In this document: in pieces, positions 43,572 through 53,366 of the stretch
Numbering within the stretch: the stretch's first letter is position 1
How the letters are laid out: every line of letters begins with the position of its first letter
DNA from: SG8-30 sp964406445
GTDB taxonomy: Bacteria; Pseudomonadota; Gammaproteobacteria; Steroidobacterales; Steroidobacteraceae
NCBI GenBank assembly: GCA_964406445.1
Contig: CAYORU010000015.1
Coordinates: 1-64,000 of the forward strand
Length of the DNA stretch: 64,000 nucleotides
Direction: 5' to 3'
Made by a program: the position numbers and the translations under genes
The notes under the pieces: generated by a model
The model's input: only the letters and a program-made list of their open reading frames with translations
The model's database searches: none
Told to the model about the DNA's origin: nothing

Positions 43572-44344
43572 GCCGCCGCCGCCTCCTGCCGCACCCAGTC
43601 GTAGCCGCGCCGCTCGAGCTCGAGCGCCAGCTCCTTGCCGCCCGTCTTGAGGATCCTGCCGCCGGCGAGCACGTGCACCTGGTCGGGGACGATGTGGTCG
43701 AGCAGGCGCTGGTAGTGGGTGACCAGGACGATGGCGCGGGCGTCGTCGCGCATCGCGTTGACGCCGCCGGCCACGACCTTGAGCGCGTCGATGTCGAGGC
43801 CGGAGTCGGTCTCGTCGAGCAGCGCGAGCGTCGGCTCGAGGATCGCCATCTGCAGAACCTCGTTGCGCTTCTTCTCGCCGCCGGAGAAGCCCTCGTTGAC
43901 GCCGCGGTTGAGGAAGGACTCGTCCATCTCCATGAGCTTCATCTTCCCGCGCACCAGGCCGAGGAACTCGAAGGCGTCGACCTCCGGCTGGCCGCGGTGC
44001 TTGCGCATCGCGTTCAGGGCGGCCTTGAGCAGGTAGACGTTGTTCACGCCGGGGATCTCGACCGGATACTGGAACGCGAGGAACACGCCTTCGCGCGCGC
44101 GCTCCTCGGCCGGCAACGCCAGCAGGTCGCGCCCGAGGTAGCGGACGCCGCCGGACACGACCTCGAACTCGCTGCGGCCGGCCAGCACGCCGGCGAGCGT
44201 GCTCTTGCCGGAGCCGTTCGGTCCCATGATCGCGTGCACCTCGCCGGCGCGGACCTGCAGGCTGAGGCCGTTGAGGATCGGCTTGCCGGCGACCTTCACG
44301 TGCAGGTCGCTCACGTCCAGGATGATCTCGCCCTTGTTCGGCAT
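43568..44344 (-). CDS. sufC: Fe-S assembly ATPase SufC
   Basis: ABC-type ATPase of the SufBCD scaffold, 258 residues, cytosolic. Walker A is GPNGSGKST, the Q-loop is FLAFQYPVEIPG, the signature is GFSGGEKKRNEV and Walker B is LALLDETDSGLDID. The final His is in VLVTHYQRLL. The Glu-to-Gly/SGL pattern DSGLDI is specific for SufC. Start ATG at 44344, 23 bp after the sufB stop. The open frame continuing to 45634 is a shadow of sufB. Confidence 0.97.
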   Translation of the reverse strand: MPNKGEIILDVSDLHVKVAGKPILNGLSLQVRAGEVHAIMGPNGSGKSTLAGVLAGRSEFEVVSGGVRYLGRDLLALPAEERAREGVFLAFQYPVEIPGVNNVYLLKAALNAMRKHRGQPEVDAFEFLGLVRGKMKLMEMDESFLNRGVNEGFSGGEKKRNEVLQMAILEPTLALLDETDSGLDIDALKVVAGGVNAMRDDARAIVLVTHYQRLLDHIVPDQVHVLAGGRILKTGGKELALELERRGYDWVRQEAAAA

Positions 44345-44367
44345 CTCGCGTCGCTCCACTGGGTTCG

Positions 44368-45816
<1,449 letters not shown>

Positions 45817-45838
45817 GTGAGCTCCTGCGCGCGGCCCG

Positions 45839-46309
45839 TCAGAGCCGCGTCAAGGGCCGCCACGCGCCAGCGGGCGCGGGGCGGAGGTCGGGGACGCGCA
45901 CCGTGGCGTCGCGGCGGACGAGAGCGCTCAGCGGAACCTCCGCGAGCGCGCGGTGAATCGAGCGGCTGACCTGCTGCCAGCTGTGCCCGACTTGGCAGTT
46001 CGCCTCGATGCCGCAATGGCTGTGGTCGCTCGAGCACTCGGTCAGCGCGACGGGCCCCTCGACCGCGTCGATGATGTCGGCGGCGCTGATCTCGGCGGCG
46101 GTCCGCGCGAGCTGGTAGCCCCCGCGAGGGCCGCGCAGCGACCGCACCAGGCCGGCCCGCTGCAGCTCCTTGAGCAGCTTGCTCACGGTGGGCAGCCCTA
46201 CGCCGGTGCGCTCGGCGAGCCCGGCCGCGGAGAGCACGGTATCCGGGCGCTCGCACAGCGAGGCCAGGATGACCGTGGCGTAGTCGGTGAGCTTGCTGAT
46301 CCTGAGCAT
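45839..46309 (-). CDS. sufR: Rrf2-family regulator of the SUF operon (SufR/IscR-like)
   Basis: Fe-S-sensing repressor of 156 residues. The winged helix has LRISKLTDYATVILASL and VGLPTVSKLLKELQRAGLVRSLRGPRGGYQLAR, the usual Rrf2 DNA-binding layout. Three Cys follow in TECSSDHSHCGIEANCQ with spacings of 7 and 6, suited to a 2Fe-2S ligand set. This matches the proteobacterial SUF-specific Rrf2 regulators rather than cyanobacterial SufR. Start ATG at 46309; the frame upstream to 46402 would run through the operator. It leads the operon sufR-B-C-D-S-U-T and probably represses itself. Confidence 0.93.
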   Translation of the reverse strand: MLRISKLTDYATVILASLCERPDTVLSAAGLAERTGVGLPTVSKLLKELQRAGLVRSLRGPRGGYQLARTAAEISAADIIDAVEGPVALTECSSDHSHCGIEANCQVGHSWQQVSRSIHRALAEVPLSALVRRDATVRVPDLRPAPAGAWRPLTRL

Positions 46310-46327
46310 GGGGGGCTGCCTGGCGGG

Positions 46328-46352
46328 ATACAGGACGATTTTAGTCCTATTA
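46328..46352. promoter_or_regulatory. IscR/Rrf2-type operator ahead of sufR
   Basis: A 25-bp interrupted dyad 19 bp before the sufR ATG. AGGAC and GTCCT arms are perfect inverted repeats around an A/T-rich centre, with ATA at one end. The central ATTTT-AGTC part fits the IscR type 1 consensus well; the outer positions fit only partly. It likely binds the cluster-loaded regulator and blocks transcription. Confidence 0.6.
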
Positions 46353-46396
46353 ATCCGCAATGGGTAGGGGAACGGCGGCCCGCGGCCGTGGTCTGC

Positions 46397-46402
46397 TAAC
46401 AT
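46397..46402 (+). promoter_or_regulatory. Candidate -10 element of the mla operon
   Basis: TAACAT followed by CGCCGGCC, 57 bp before the mlaF ATG. No convincing -35. It resembles the TAGCATCG elements ahead of radA and dapA. Confidence 0.3.
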
Positions 46403-46458
46403 CGCCGGCCGTTCAACGGCTTGCCCCCGGCCCCTGCGGCCGACACCGGGAAGAATCG

Positions 46459-47283
46459 ATGCATCCAGACGAGCCGCAGGCCGGGACCCCGCTGGTCCGA
46501 CTTCGCGACGTCCATTACTCGGTGGGCGGACGCAGCATCTTCGACGGCCTCGACGTGGACATCCATCGCGGCGAGGTCACGGCGATCATGGGGCCGAGCG
46601 GGACGGGCAAGACGACCCTGCTGAGGCTGGTGACCGGCCTGGTGACCGCGGCCGGCGGCGAGGTGCTGGTCGACGGCCAGGAGGTCAGCCGGCTCGGGCG
46701 CGAGGCCCTGTACGGCCTCCGGCGGCGGATGGGCATGCTGTTCCAGAACGGCGCCCTGCTCACCGACCTGTCGGTGTACGAGAACGTGGCTTTCCCGCTG
46801 CGCGAGCACACCCGGCTGCCCGAGCGCCTCATCCGGCCGATCGTGCTCGCCAAGCTGCACGCCGTCGGGCTGCGCGGCGCCGCCCAGATGATGCCGTCGG
46901 AGCTGTCGGGCGGGATGGCGCGTCGCGTCGCGCTCGCGCGGGCGATCGTCATGGACCCGGAGCTGCTCATCTACGACGAGCCCTTCGTCGGCCTCGACCC
47001 GATCTCGATGGGGGTGGTCGTCCGCCTGATCCGCGAGCTCAACGACACGCTGGGCCTCACCAGCATCGTGGTCTCGCACGACGTCCGCGAGATCACCGCC
47101 GTCGCGGATCGCGCCTACCTGCTCTCGGGCGGCAAGGTCGTCGCCGCGGGGACGCCGGCCGAGCTCGATGCGCTCGACTCCGACGAGGTCCGCCAGTTCA
47201 TGCAGGGCCTGCCGGACGGCCCGGTCCCCTTCCACTACCCGGCGCCTGACTACGCCTCGCAGCTTTTCGGAGACCCGCGGTGA
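46459..47283 (+). CDS. mlaF: Phospholipid ABC transporter ATP-binding protein MlaF
   Basis: ATPase of the MlaFEDB complex, which moves glycerophospholipids between the inner membrane and periplasmic MlaC to keep outer-membrane asymmetry. The 274-residue product has Walker A GPSGTGKTT, the Q-loop MLFQNGALLTDLSVYENVAFPLREH region, the signature ELSGGMARRVALARA and Walker B LLIYDEPFVGLDPI. The C-terminal extension (PDGPVPFHYPAPDY) is characteristic of MlaF and contacts MlaB. ATG at 46459 gives the family start. First gene of mlaFEDCB. Confidence 0.97.
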   Translation: MHPDEPQAGTPLVRLRDVHYSVGGRSIFDGLDVDIHRGEVTAIMGPSGTGKTTLLRLVTGLVTAAGGEVLVDGQEVSRLGREALYGLRRRMGMLFQNGALLTDLSVYENVAFPLREHTRLPERLIRPIVLAKLHAVGLRGAAQMMPSELSGGMARRVALARAIVMDPELLIYDEPFVGLDPISMGVVVRLIRELNDTLGLTSIVVSHDVREITAVADRAYLLSGGKVVAAGTPAELDALDSDEVRQFMQGLPDGPVPFHYPAPDYASQLFGDPR

Positions 47284-48050
47284 ACCGCGTCGCCCGCGAA
47301 CTCGGCGCGTCCGTCTCCGGCTCGCTGGTCCAGCTCGGCGCCTACTCGTTCTTCGTCGCCCGCCTTTTCGCCGAGACGCCCCGGGCGCTGCTTCGCTTCC
47401 GGCTGGTGGTCGAGCAGGTCTACAACGCGGGCGCGCTGTCGCTCGTGATCATCATGCTGTCGGGCCTGTTCGTCGGCATGGTGCTCGGGCTGCAGGGCTT
47501 CGACCTTCTGCAGCGCTTCGGCTCGGAGGAGTCGCTCGGCACGGCTGCGGCGCTCGGCCTTGTCAAGGAGCTGGGCCCGGTGGTGACGGCGCTGCTGTTC
47601 GCGGGCCGCGCCGGGACCGCGCTCGCCTCCGAGCTCGGCCTGATGCGCGCCACGGACCAGATCGCGGCCCTGGAGATGATGGCCGTGGATCCCGTGCGTC
47701 GCGTCGTGATGCCGCGCTTCCTGGGCGGGGCCATCTCCATGCCGCTGCTCGCCGCCGTGTTCAGCATGATCGGCATCTTCGGGGCGCAGCTGGTCGGCGT
47801 GCAGCTGATGGGCGTCGACCCGGGACAGTTCTGGTCGCAGATGAAGGGCGCGGTCGAGGTCGGCGACGTCATGGAGGGCGTCATCAAGAGCTGCGTCTTC
47901 GGCATCGCCTGCGCGGCCATCGCGGTCTACGAGGGCTTCCACTCCGCCCCGACCGCGGAGGGCGTGGGCCGCGCGACTACGCGCACGGTCGTCACTTCTT
48001 CGGTGGTCGTGCTGCTGCTCGACTACATGCTGACCGCGGTCATGCTTTGA
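47280..48050 (+). CDS. mlaE: Phospholipid ABC transporter permease MlaE
   Basis: Inner-membrane permease subunit, 256 residues with about five to six transmembrane segments. Family landmarks are VYNAGALSLVIIMLSGLFVGMVLGLQG, the conserved ELGPVVTALLFAGRAGTALASELGLM region that couples to MlaF, and AVDPVRRVVMPRF with the related MMA tail. GTG start overlaps the mlaF stop (GTGA at 47280-47283). The following mlaD starts 11 bp later. Confidence 0.97.
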   Translation: MNRVARELGASVSGSLVQLGAYSFFVARLFAETPRALLRFRLVVEQVYNAGALSLVIIMLSGLFVGMVLGLQGFDLLQRFGSEESLGTAAALGLVKELGPVVTALLFAGRAGTALASELGLMRATDQIAALEMMAVDPVRRVVMPRFLGGAISMPLLAAVFSMIGIFGAQLVGVQLMGVDPGQFWSQMKGAVEVGDVMEGVIKSCVFGIACAAIAVYEGFHSAPTAEGVGRATTRTVVTSSVVVLLLDYMLTAVML

Positions 48051-48060
48051 GGAGCTTCAA

Positions 48061-48558
48061 ATGAGAGCCACTCGCGCCATCGAGCTCGGGACCGGGATGT
48101 TCGTGCTTCTCGGATTCGCAGCGCTGTTCTTCCTGATCACCCAGATCACCAGCCGCGAGATCGGTTTCGGCGACACGAGCTATCGCCTGACCGCCTGGTT
48201 CGACCAGGTCGGCGGCCTGAAGCCCGGTGCGCCGGTGTCGATGTCCGGCGTGACGATCGGCCGGGTCGAGACGATCGGCTACGACTTCGACCAGTACAAG
48301 GCGAAGGTGGTGCTGAGGATCGACCGCGGCTTCGACCGCATCCCGGACGACAGCGACGCCGCGATCTTCACCGCGGGCCTGCTGGGCGGCCAGTACGTGG
48401 GCGTGGGCCCCGGCGGTTCGGAAACCTATTTCAAGGACGGCGATCAGATAGAGTTCACGCAGTCGGCGATCGTGCTCGAGAACCTGATCAGCAAGTTCCT
48501 GTTTTCCAGGGCCGCGGAGGATGCCCCCGCGGCGACGGAGGAGGCAAGCCAGCCATGA
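48061..48558 (+). CDS. mlaD: Phospholipid transport MCE protein MlaD
   Basis: Periplasmic MCE-domain ring subunit anchored by one N-terminal helix (about 10-30, MFVLLGFAALFFLITQI); 165 residues. The MCE domain has YRLTAWFDQVGGLKPGAPVSMSGVTIGRV and a short C-terminal helix LENLISKFLF that lines the hexamer pore. The length is slightly below the E. coli protein (183). It overlaps mlaC by four bases (ATGA at 48555-48558). Confidence 0.96.
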   Translation: MRATRAIELGTGMFVLLGFAALFFLITQITSREIGFGDTSYRLTAWFDQVGGLKPGAPVSMSGVTIGRVETIGYDFDQYKAKVVLRIDRGFDRIPDDSDAAIFTAGLLGGQYVGVGPGGSETYFKDGDQIEFTQSAIVLENLISKFLFSRAAEDAPAATEEASQP

Positions 48559-49202
48559 TGCGACCGCTCCCGATCCTCGCCCTCGGTCTCGCCCTGGTCA
48601 CGGCGCCCGCGCTGGCCCAGGCCACGGCCAAGCCCGCGGTGCCGGGTCCCGCGCCGCAGGAACTCATCGAGACGACCGCGCGCCAGCTGCTCGACGCGCT
48701 GTCGAAGGACCGCGACGCCGTGCGCCAGGACCCCGCCCGGGCCAAGGCGCTGGTCGACAAGTACCTGCTGCCGCACTTCGACACGGAGTACTCCGCCCGG
48801 CTCGTGCTCGGCGTGCACTGGCGCAGCGCGACGCCGAAGCAGCGCCAGCGCTTCGTGGACGCCTTCTACCAGTCGATGCTGTCGAAGTACGGCTCGGCGC
48901 TCGCCGACTTCACCTCGGACAAGCTGGCGATCCTGCCGTTCCGCGGAGACCTCGCGAGCGGGCGCGCCACGGTGCGCACGGAGGTGACGACCACCGACGG
49001 CACCAAGGTGCCGGTTTTCTACACCATGCGTGCGACGCCCGGCGGCTGGAAGGCCTGGGACGTCACCATCGAGGGCATTTCCTACGTCCGGAACTTCCGC
49101 GAGGACATCGGCGCGGAAGTGAGCAGCAAGGGACTCGAGGCGGTGATCGCGCGTCTCGAGGGCGAGAATGCGGCCCGCGCGGCGAAGGCTGCCAAGACGT
49201 GA
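48555..49202 (+). CDS. mlaC: Periplasmic phospholipid-binding protein MlaC
   Basis: Soluble carrier that shuttles phospholipid between the MlaA complex in the outer membrane and MlaFEDB. The 215-residue product has a signal peptide (cleavage after ALAQA, about 23). The mature domain shows KYLLPHFDTEYSARLVLGVHWRSATPKQRQRF, the conserved region preceding the lipid pocket, and VFYTMRATPGGWKAWDVTIEGISYVRNFR at the end. The length and signatures match TTG2/MlaC proteins. mlaB starts within its stop (GTGA). Confidence 0.96.
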   Translation: MMRPLPILALGLALVTAPALAQATAKPAVPGPAPQELIETTARQLLDALSKDRDAVRQDPARAKALVDKYLLPHFDTEYSARLVLGVHWRSATPKQRQRFVDAFYQSMLSKYGSALADFTSDKLAILPFRGDLASGRATVRTEVTTTDGTKVPVFYTMRATPGGWKAWDVTIEGISYVRNFREDIGAEVSSKGLEAVIARLEGENAARAAKAAKT

Positions 49203-49516
49203 GCCGGCTCGCGGACCGGCCCACCGCGCGCCTTGAGCCGTCGGGCGACGGCCGGCTGGCCCTGTCGGGCCAGGCCGGCTTCGGGAATGCCGCGGCGCTG
49301 CTCGAGGAGGGCATCGACCGTTTCGCCGGCGAGGGTCCGCTGGTGATCGACCTGTCGGGCCTGACCCACGCGGACAGCGCAGGCGTGGCACTGCTCATCG
49401 AATGGGTGTTCGCGGCGCGCCGGGCCGGCCGCGAGCTGCGCTTCGACGGCCTGCCGGACCAGGTCCGGGCGATCGCCAGGCTAGGCGGCGTCGACGACTT
49501 CCTCCCCGTCGCCTGA
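49199..49516 (+). CDS. mlaB: STAS-domain protein MlaB
   Basis: Cytoplasmic STAS-domain subunit that binds and activates MlaF; 105 residues. The core is LVIDLSGLTHADSAGVALLIEWVFAARRAG, the usual STAS helix-strand region with the conserved Asp-Ser-Ala-Gly turn, followed by LRFDGLPDQVRAIARLGGVDDFLP. GTG start at 49199 overlaps mlaC. It closes the operon and its last 36 bp are shared with the end of convergent mlaA. Confidence 0.93.
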   Translation: MSRLADRPTARLEPSGDGRLALSGQAGFGNAAALLEEGIDRFAGEGPLVIDLSGLTHADSAGVALLIEWVFAARRAGRELRFDGLPDQVRAIARLGGVDDFLPVA

Positions 49517-50329
49517 CGGGGCCGCCGCTGCCTCGGGATCCGCGGCCGGTGCGGCCGCGGCCGCATCTTCCTCGGCCATGTCCTGCTCTAGCTGGTCCAG
49601 CTCGTCGTCGCTGAAGCCGGCGTCGGCCGGTTCGGTCGCCACGTCCCCGTCGCGGACCTGGAACTCCCGGCGCTCGAGGAAGGCGTTGCGCACGAGCGCG
49701 TAGCGGTCGAAGGCCCCTTCGAGCGCCCTTTCGGCCGGCAGCAGGCGGGCACGCGTGTCGATGACCGAGAGCACGTTGAGCCCGATCTCGGCCTCGTCGT
49801 CGTCGACGTGGTTGCTCAGGTCCGTGTAGTAGTCGGCTGCGCGCGCGGGCGTGTCGCGCAGCGTGGACGGGCCGAGCAGGGGCAGGACGAGGTAGGGCCC
49901 GGGCTTCACGCCCCACCAGCCGAGCGTCTGGCCGAAGTCCTCGTCGTTTCGCGGCAGCCCTGCGTCGGTCGCCGGGTCGAACAGGCCGGCGAGCCCCAGC
50001 GTGCTGTTGATCACGAAGCGGGCGGTGTCGCCCGCCGCGTCCAGCAGCTTCAGCTGCAGGACGTTGTTCACGATGGTGGTCGGGTAGGCGAGGTTCGTCA
50101 GGAAGTTGTTGATGCCCGTCTGCGCGAACCGCGGCACGTACTCCCGGTAGCCCTTCGCCACGGGCTTCAGGACGGCGCGGTCGAGGGCGTCGTTGAAGCG
50201 GAAGGTCGCCCGGTTCATGCCCTCCCACGGGTCCTGGGGCGACGGCGCGCGCTGTGTAGTCGCGCAGCCGGCGAGCAGCAGGCAGGCGGATAGGGCCAGT
50301 GCCTTGGCGGCGGTGTCGTGTCGCGGCAT
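49481..50329 (-). CDS. mlaA: Outer-membrane lipid asymmetry lipoprotein MlaA (VacJ)
   Basis: Outer-membrane lipoprotein that removes misplaced phospholipids from the outer leaflet and hands them to MlaC. The 282-residue product has a lipobox LLAGC (Cys about 22). MlaA signatures include DPWEGMNRATFRFNDALDRAVLKPVAKGYR, NFLTNLAYPTTIVNNVLQ and the LGWWGVKPGPYLVLPLLGPSTLRD region. After the conserved domain comes an acidic, Ala-rich tail of about 45 residues (from DDELDQLEQDMAEED), longer than E. coli MlaA (251 residues); part of it is encoded in the overlap with mlaB. Its placement facing mlaFEDCB brings the whole pathway into one locus. Confidence 0.96.
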   Translation of the reverse strand: MPRHDTAAKALALSACLLLAGCATTQRAPSPQDPWEGMNRATFRFNDALDRAVLKPVAKGYREYVPRFAQTGINNFLTNLAYPTTIVNNVLQLKLLDAAGDTARFVINSTLGLAGLFDPATDAGLPRNDEDFGQTLGWWGVKPGPYLVLPLLGPSTLRDTPARAADYYTDLSNHVDDDEAEIGLNVLSVIDTRARLLPAERALEGAFDRYALVRNAFLERREFQVRDGDVATEPADAGFSDDELDQLEQDMAEEDAAAAAPAADPEAAAAPSGDGEEVVDAA

Positions 50330-50377
50330 GTGGGCGGTGTCCGTTGCAGGGGCGGCGGGGTGAGGCCGCCGCGGATT

Positions 50378-51901
50378 CTAGCGCGTCTTGGGGCGGCTCT
50401 CCCCGGAGGGACCCGGGCTCGCGGCGATTTCCCGCGCGCGGCGCCCTTTCGGCAGGTACTCCTCGAGTTCCTTGATGCGCGCCTCATAGCGCTGCCGCTG
50501 GACGTCGGTGGCCTGCGGCACCGCCAGCCCTAGCCTGAGCTGGTCGATCGCCATCTGCAGGTCGCCGTTCATGACGTGGTACTCGCCCATGTAGTGGTGC
50601 GCGTCCGCGGTGTCGCCAGCGGCGCTCGCCACCAGCGCAATGAACCGCGTCTGCTCGGGGGTCGGCGCGACGTTGTTGAACAGGTCGAGCAGCACCTGGT
50701 GCGCCAGCTTCTTCTCGCCGGTGCGCATCAGCGTCTCGGCGAAGCGCAAGGTGACCGGCACGTTCCGCGGGAACAGCTCGAGGGCCTCGGCGAGCGTGCG
50801 GCGCGAGCCCGCGACGTCGCCCGCGGCGAGCTGCGCCTGGCCGAGGGCCGAGTGGTAGAGCGTGACGTCCTGGTGGCGCGCGCGCAGGTCCTCGAGGATC
50901 GGAACGGCCTCGACCGGGGCGCCGGCGGACACCAGCGCCAGCGCGCGGCCGTAGCGGCGCGCGTCGGTGGAGGGCAGGTCGGCGCCTACGGCGTCCGGGT
51001 ACATGCCGCGGAAGTCGGTCTCGGGGGGCAGCATCTGCACGCGCAGGCGTTCCCGGACCAGGCCGTAGCCGGTCGTCTCGTCGACGCTGCGCCGCCCGTA
51101 CTGCTCGACGCGGTCGCGGGTCTCGGCGATGCGCTCGGTGGTGACCGGGTGCGTGCGCAGCAACGGCGGAATGCTGGCGCCTGCGCCACCCGCCCGCTGC
51201 TGCATGGTCCAGAAGAAGCTCGGCATGCCCATGGGGTCGAAGCCGGCGGAGGCCATGATCCCGACGCCGACCCGGTCCGCCTCGGACTCGTTCGAGCGGG
51301 TGAAGTTGATCTGCTGCTGGGCGGCGAGGCCCTGCGCGGCGGACACGGTGCCGAGCAGCGCGTCGGCGGGCATGCCCGTGGTTGCGCCGATCAGCACGGC
51401 GGCGAGCATCGCCGCTGCCGAGGCCATGTTGGCCCGTCCCGCGGCCTGCACCGAGCGGGCGATGTGGCGCTGCGTGACGTGGGCGATCTCGTGGGCGAGC
51501 ACGCCGGCCAGCTCGCTTTCGCTGCGCGTCGCAGTGACCAGCCCCGCGTTGACCCCGATGAACCCGCCGGGAAGGGCGAAGGCGTTGATGCCGGCGTCCC
51601 TCACCACGAAGAAGGTGAAACGGTGGGCGCCCTCGTGGGCGTGGCTCGCGAGGCGCTGGCCGACCGACTGGATGTATTCGACGACCTCGGGGTCCTCGAC
51701 GATCTGGCCCGCCTCGCGCAGCTGCCGGACGATCACCCGGCCGATGCGGTACTCGTCCTCGAGCGACAGCGTGGTGCTCGCGGGGCTGCCGATGTCCGGC
51801 AACGCGTCGCCCGCCTGCTGCGCCGGCGCCGGCGCGGCGGCGAGCAGTGACGCGGCCAGCAGGATCGCCCTGGCGGGGGCGGGCGGATGGTTGCTCCTCA
51901 T
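50378..51901 (-). CDS. bepA: M48 metalloprotease with TPR domain (BepA family)
   Basis: Periplasmic zinc protease/chaperone that supports assembly or removal of outer-membrane proteins such as LptD. The 507-residue product has a signal peptide (about 1-28, ending APAQQ). The M48 domain holds the zinc motif HEIAH (His137, Glu138, His141), with the third ligand in SNESEADRVG. The C-terminal third is a TPR-like helical array (LYHSALGQAQLAAGDVAGSRRTLAEA). Start ATG at 51901; a longer frame adds 20 residues before the signal peptide. Third gene after bcp and phoH. Confidence 0.94.
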   Translation of the reverse strand: MRSNHPPAPARAILLAASLLAAAPAPAQQAGDALPDIGSPASTTLSLEDEYRIGRVIVRQLREAGQIVEDPEVVEYIQSVGQRLASHAHEGAHRFTFFVVRDAGINAFALPGGFIGVNAGLVTATRSESELAGVLAHEIAHVTQRHIARSVQAAGRANMASAAAMLAAVLIGATTGMPADALLGTVSAAQGLAAQQQINFTRSNESEADRVGVGIMASAGFDPMGMPSFFWTMQQRAGGAGASIPPLLRTHPVTTERIAETRDRVEQYGRRSVDETTGYGLVRERLRVQMLPPETDFRGMYPDAVGADLPSTDARRYGRALALVSAGAPVEAVPILEDLRARHQDVTLYHSALGQAQLAAGDVAGSRRTLAEALELFPRNVPVTLRFAETLMRTGEKKLAHQVLLDLFNNVAPTPEQTRFIALVASAAGDTADAHHYMGEYHVMNGDLQMAIDQLRLGLAVPQATDVQRQRYEARIKELEEYLPKGRRAREIAASPGPSGESRPKTR

Positions 51902-51941
51902 CGAGCCTGAGACCTTCGCCGCCGCCCCGAGTTCGGCGGCG

Positions 51942-53366
51942 CTAGAGCGCTTCGGAGGCAAAATCGGCCAGTCGCGAGCGCTCGCCGCGGACCAGCGTGA
52001 TGTGGCCGGAGTGTGGCCAGCCGCCGAAGCGGTTGACGACGTAAGTCAGGCCGGAGGTCGTCTCCGTCAGGTAGGGCGTGTCGATCTGCGCGATGTTGCC
52101 AAGGCAGACGAGCTTGGTGCCCGGACCGGCCCGCGTGACCAGCGCCTTCATCTGCTTCGGCGTCAGGTTCTGCGCCTCGTCGAGGATCAGGTAGCGCGAG
52201 AGGAAGGTGCGGCCGCGCATGAAGTTCAGCGAGCGGATCTTGATGCGGCTGCGCAACAGGTCCTGCGTGGCGGCGCGCCCCCAGCTGCCCGCGTCCTGGC
52301 CGCGCGTGAGGACCTCCAGGTTGTCCATCAGCGCGCCCATCCACGGCTCCATCTTCTCTTCCTCGGTGCCCGGGAGGAAGCCGATGTCCTCGCCGAGCGG
52401 GATGGTGACCCGCGTCATCAGGATTTCGGAGAAGCGGTTGAGGTCGAGCGTTTGCGACAGGCCCGCCGCGAGCGTGAGCAGCGTCTTGCCGGTGCCGGCC
52501 GGGCCGAGGATCGTGACGAAGTCGATCTCGGGGTCGAGCAGCAGGTTGAGCGCGAGGTTCTGCTCGCGGTTGCGGGCGACGATTCCCCACACCCCGTGAC
52601 GGCCCGAGCGGTAGTCCTGCGTGAGCTCGAGCTTGGCCGTGTCGCCGTCGACCTCGCGGACGATCGCCTCGAAGCCGTCCTCCTGCGGCTCGAACACGAA
52701 CTGGTTGACCTTCCACTGCTGCGCGAGCGGGCCGCGCAGTCGATAGAAGGTCCGCGCCTGCTCCTGCCAGGACTCCATGTCCCCGCCATGGCTGTCCCAG
52801 AAGTCGGCCGGCAGTGCGCTCATGCCGGTGAACAGCAGGTCCGCGTCCTCGATCGTCCGGTCGCTGTAGTAGTCCTCGGCATGCACGCCGAGGATCGAGG
52901 CCTTGATCCGCAGGTTGATGTCCTTGGAGACGAGCGTGACCGGAGTCCCGCTCATGCCGCGCTGCAGCGCGAGCGCGTAGCCGAGGATCGAGTTGTCGCC
53001 GCCGTGGCCGGGCAGCGATTCCTCGAGCCCGCTGTCGAAATGGCTGGTCTGGAAGAACAGCCGGCCGGAGGAGGGCCGCTTGTCGGGCCCGCTGCGCCCG
53101 CCCGGCAGGGAGATGCCCCGGTCGATCTCGGGCTTGCCGGCGTCCGCCATCAGCTCGTCGAGGAAGCGGCTGACCTGGCGCGCGTTGCGCGCAGGCTCCG
53201 ACAGGCCCGTCTTGTGGGCGTCGAGTTCCTCGAGCACCGACATCGGAATGTAGATGTCGTGCTCCTCGAAGCGGAATATCGCGGCCGGGTCGTGCATCAG
53301 CACGTTCGTGTCGAGCACGAACACCCGCCGCGGGTCGCCGGCCGGGCCCACCGGGGCGGCGCTCAA
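51942..53366 (-). CDS. PIN and PhoH ATPase fusion protein (PhoH/YlaK type)
   Basis: Cytoplasmic RNA-linked ATPase, about 474 residues. An N-terminal PIN RNase domain (VFVLDTNVLMHDP to SKDINLRIKAS) is joined to a C-terminal PhoH domain with Walker A GPAGTGKT, the YLILDEAQNLTPKQMK Walker B region and GNIAQIDTPYL. Family proteins are RNA helicases/endonucleases, often near toxin or stress genes. The start is most likely TTG at 53366, which overlaps the bcp stop as TTGA; GTG at 53351 is an alternative. The upstream ATG at 53426 lies within bcp and is not family-like. In enterobacteria the perM gene occupies this slot. Confidence 0.94.
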   Translation of the reverse strand: MSAAPVGPAGDPRRVFVLDTNVLMHDPAAIFRFEEHDIYIPMSVLEELDAHKTGLSEPARNARQVSRFLDELMADAGKPEIDRGISLPGGRSGPDKRPSSGRLFFQTSHFDSGLEESLPGHGGDNSILGYALALQRGMSGTPVTLVSKDINLRIKASILGVHAEDYYSDRTIEDADLLFTGMSALPADFWDSHGGDMESWQEQARTFYRLRGPLAQQWKVNQFVFEPQEDGFEAIVREVDGDTAKLELTQDYRSGRHGVWGIVARNREQNLALNLLLDPEIDFVTILGPAGTGKTLLTLAAGLSQTLDLNRFSEILMTRVTIPLGEDIGFLPGTEEEKMEPWMGALMDNLEVLTRGQDAGSWGRAATQDLLRSRIKIRSLNFMRGRTFLSRYLILDEAQNLTPKQMKALVTRAGPGTKLVCLGNIAQIDTPYLTETTSGLTYVVNRFGGWPHSGHITLVRGERSRLADFASEAL

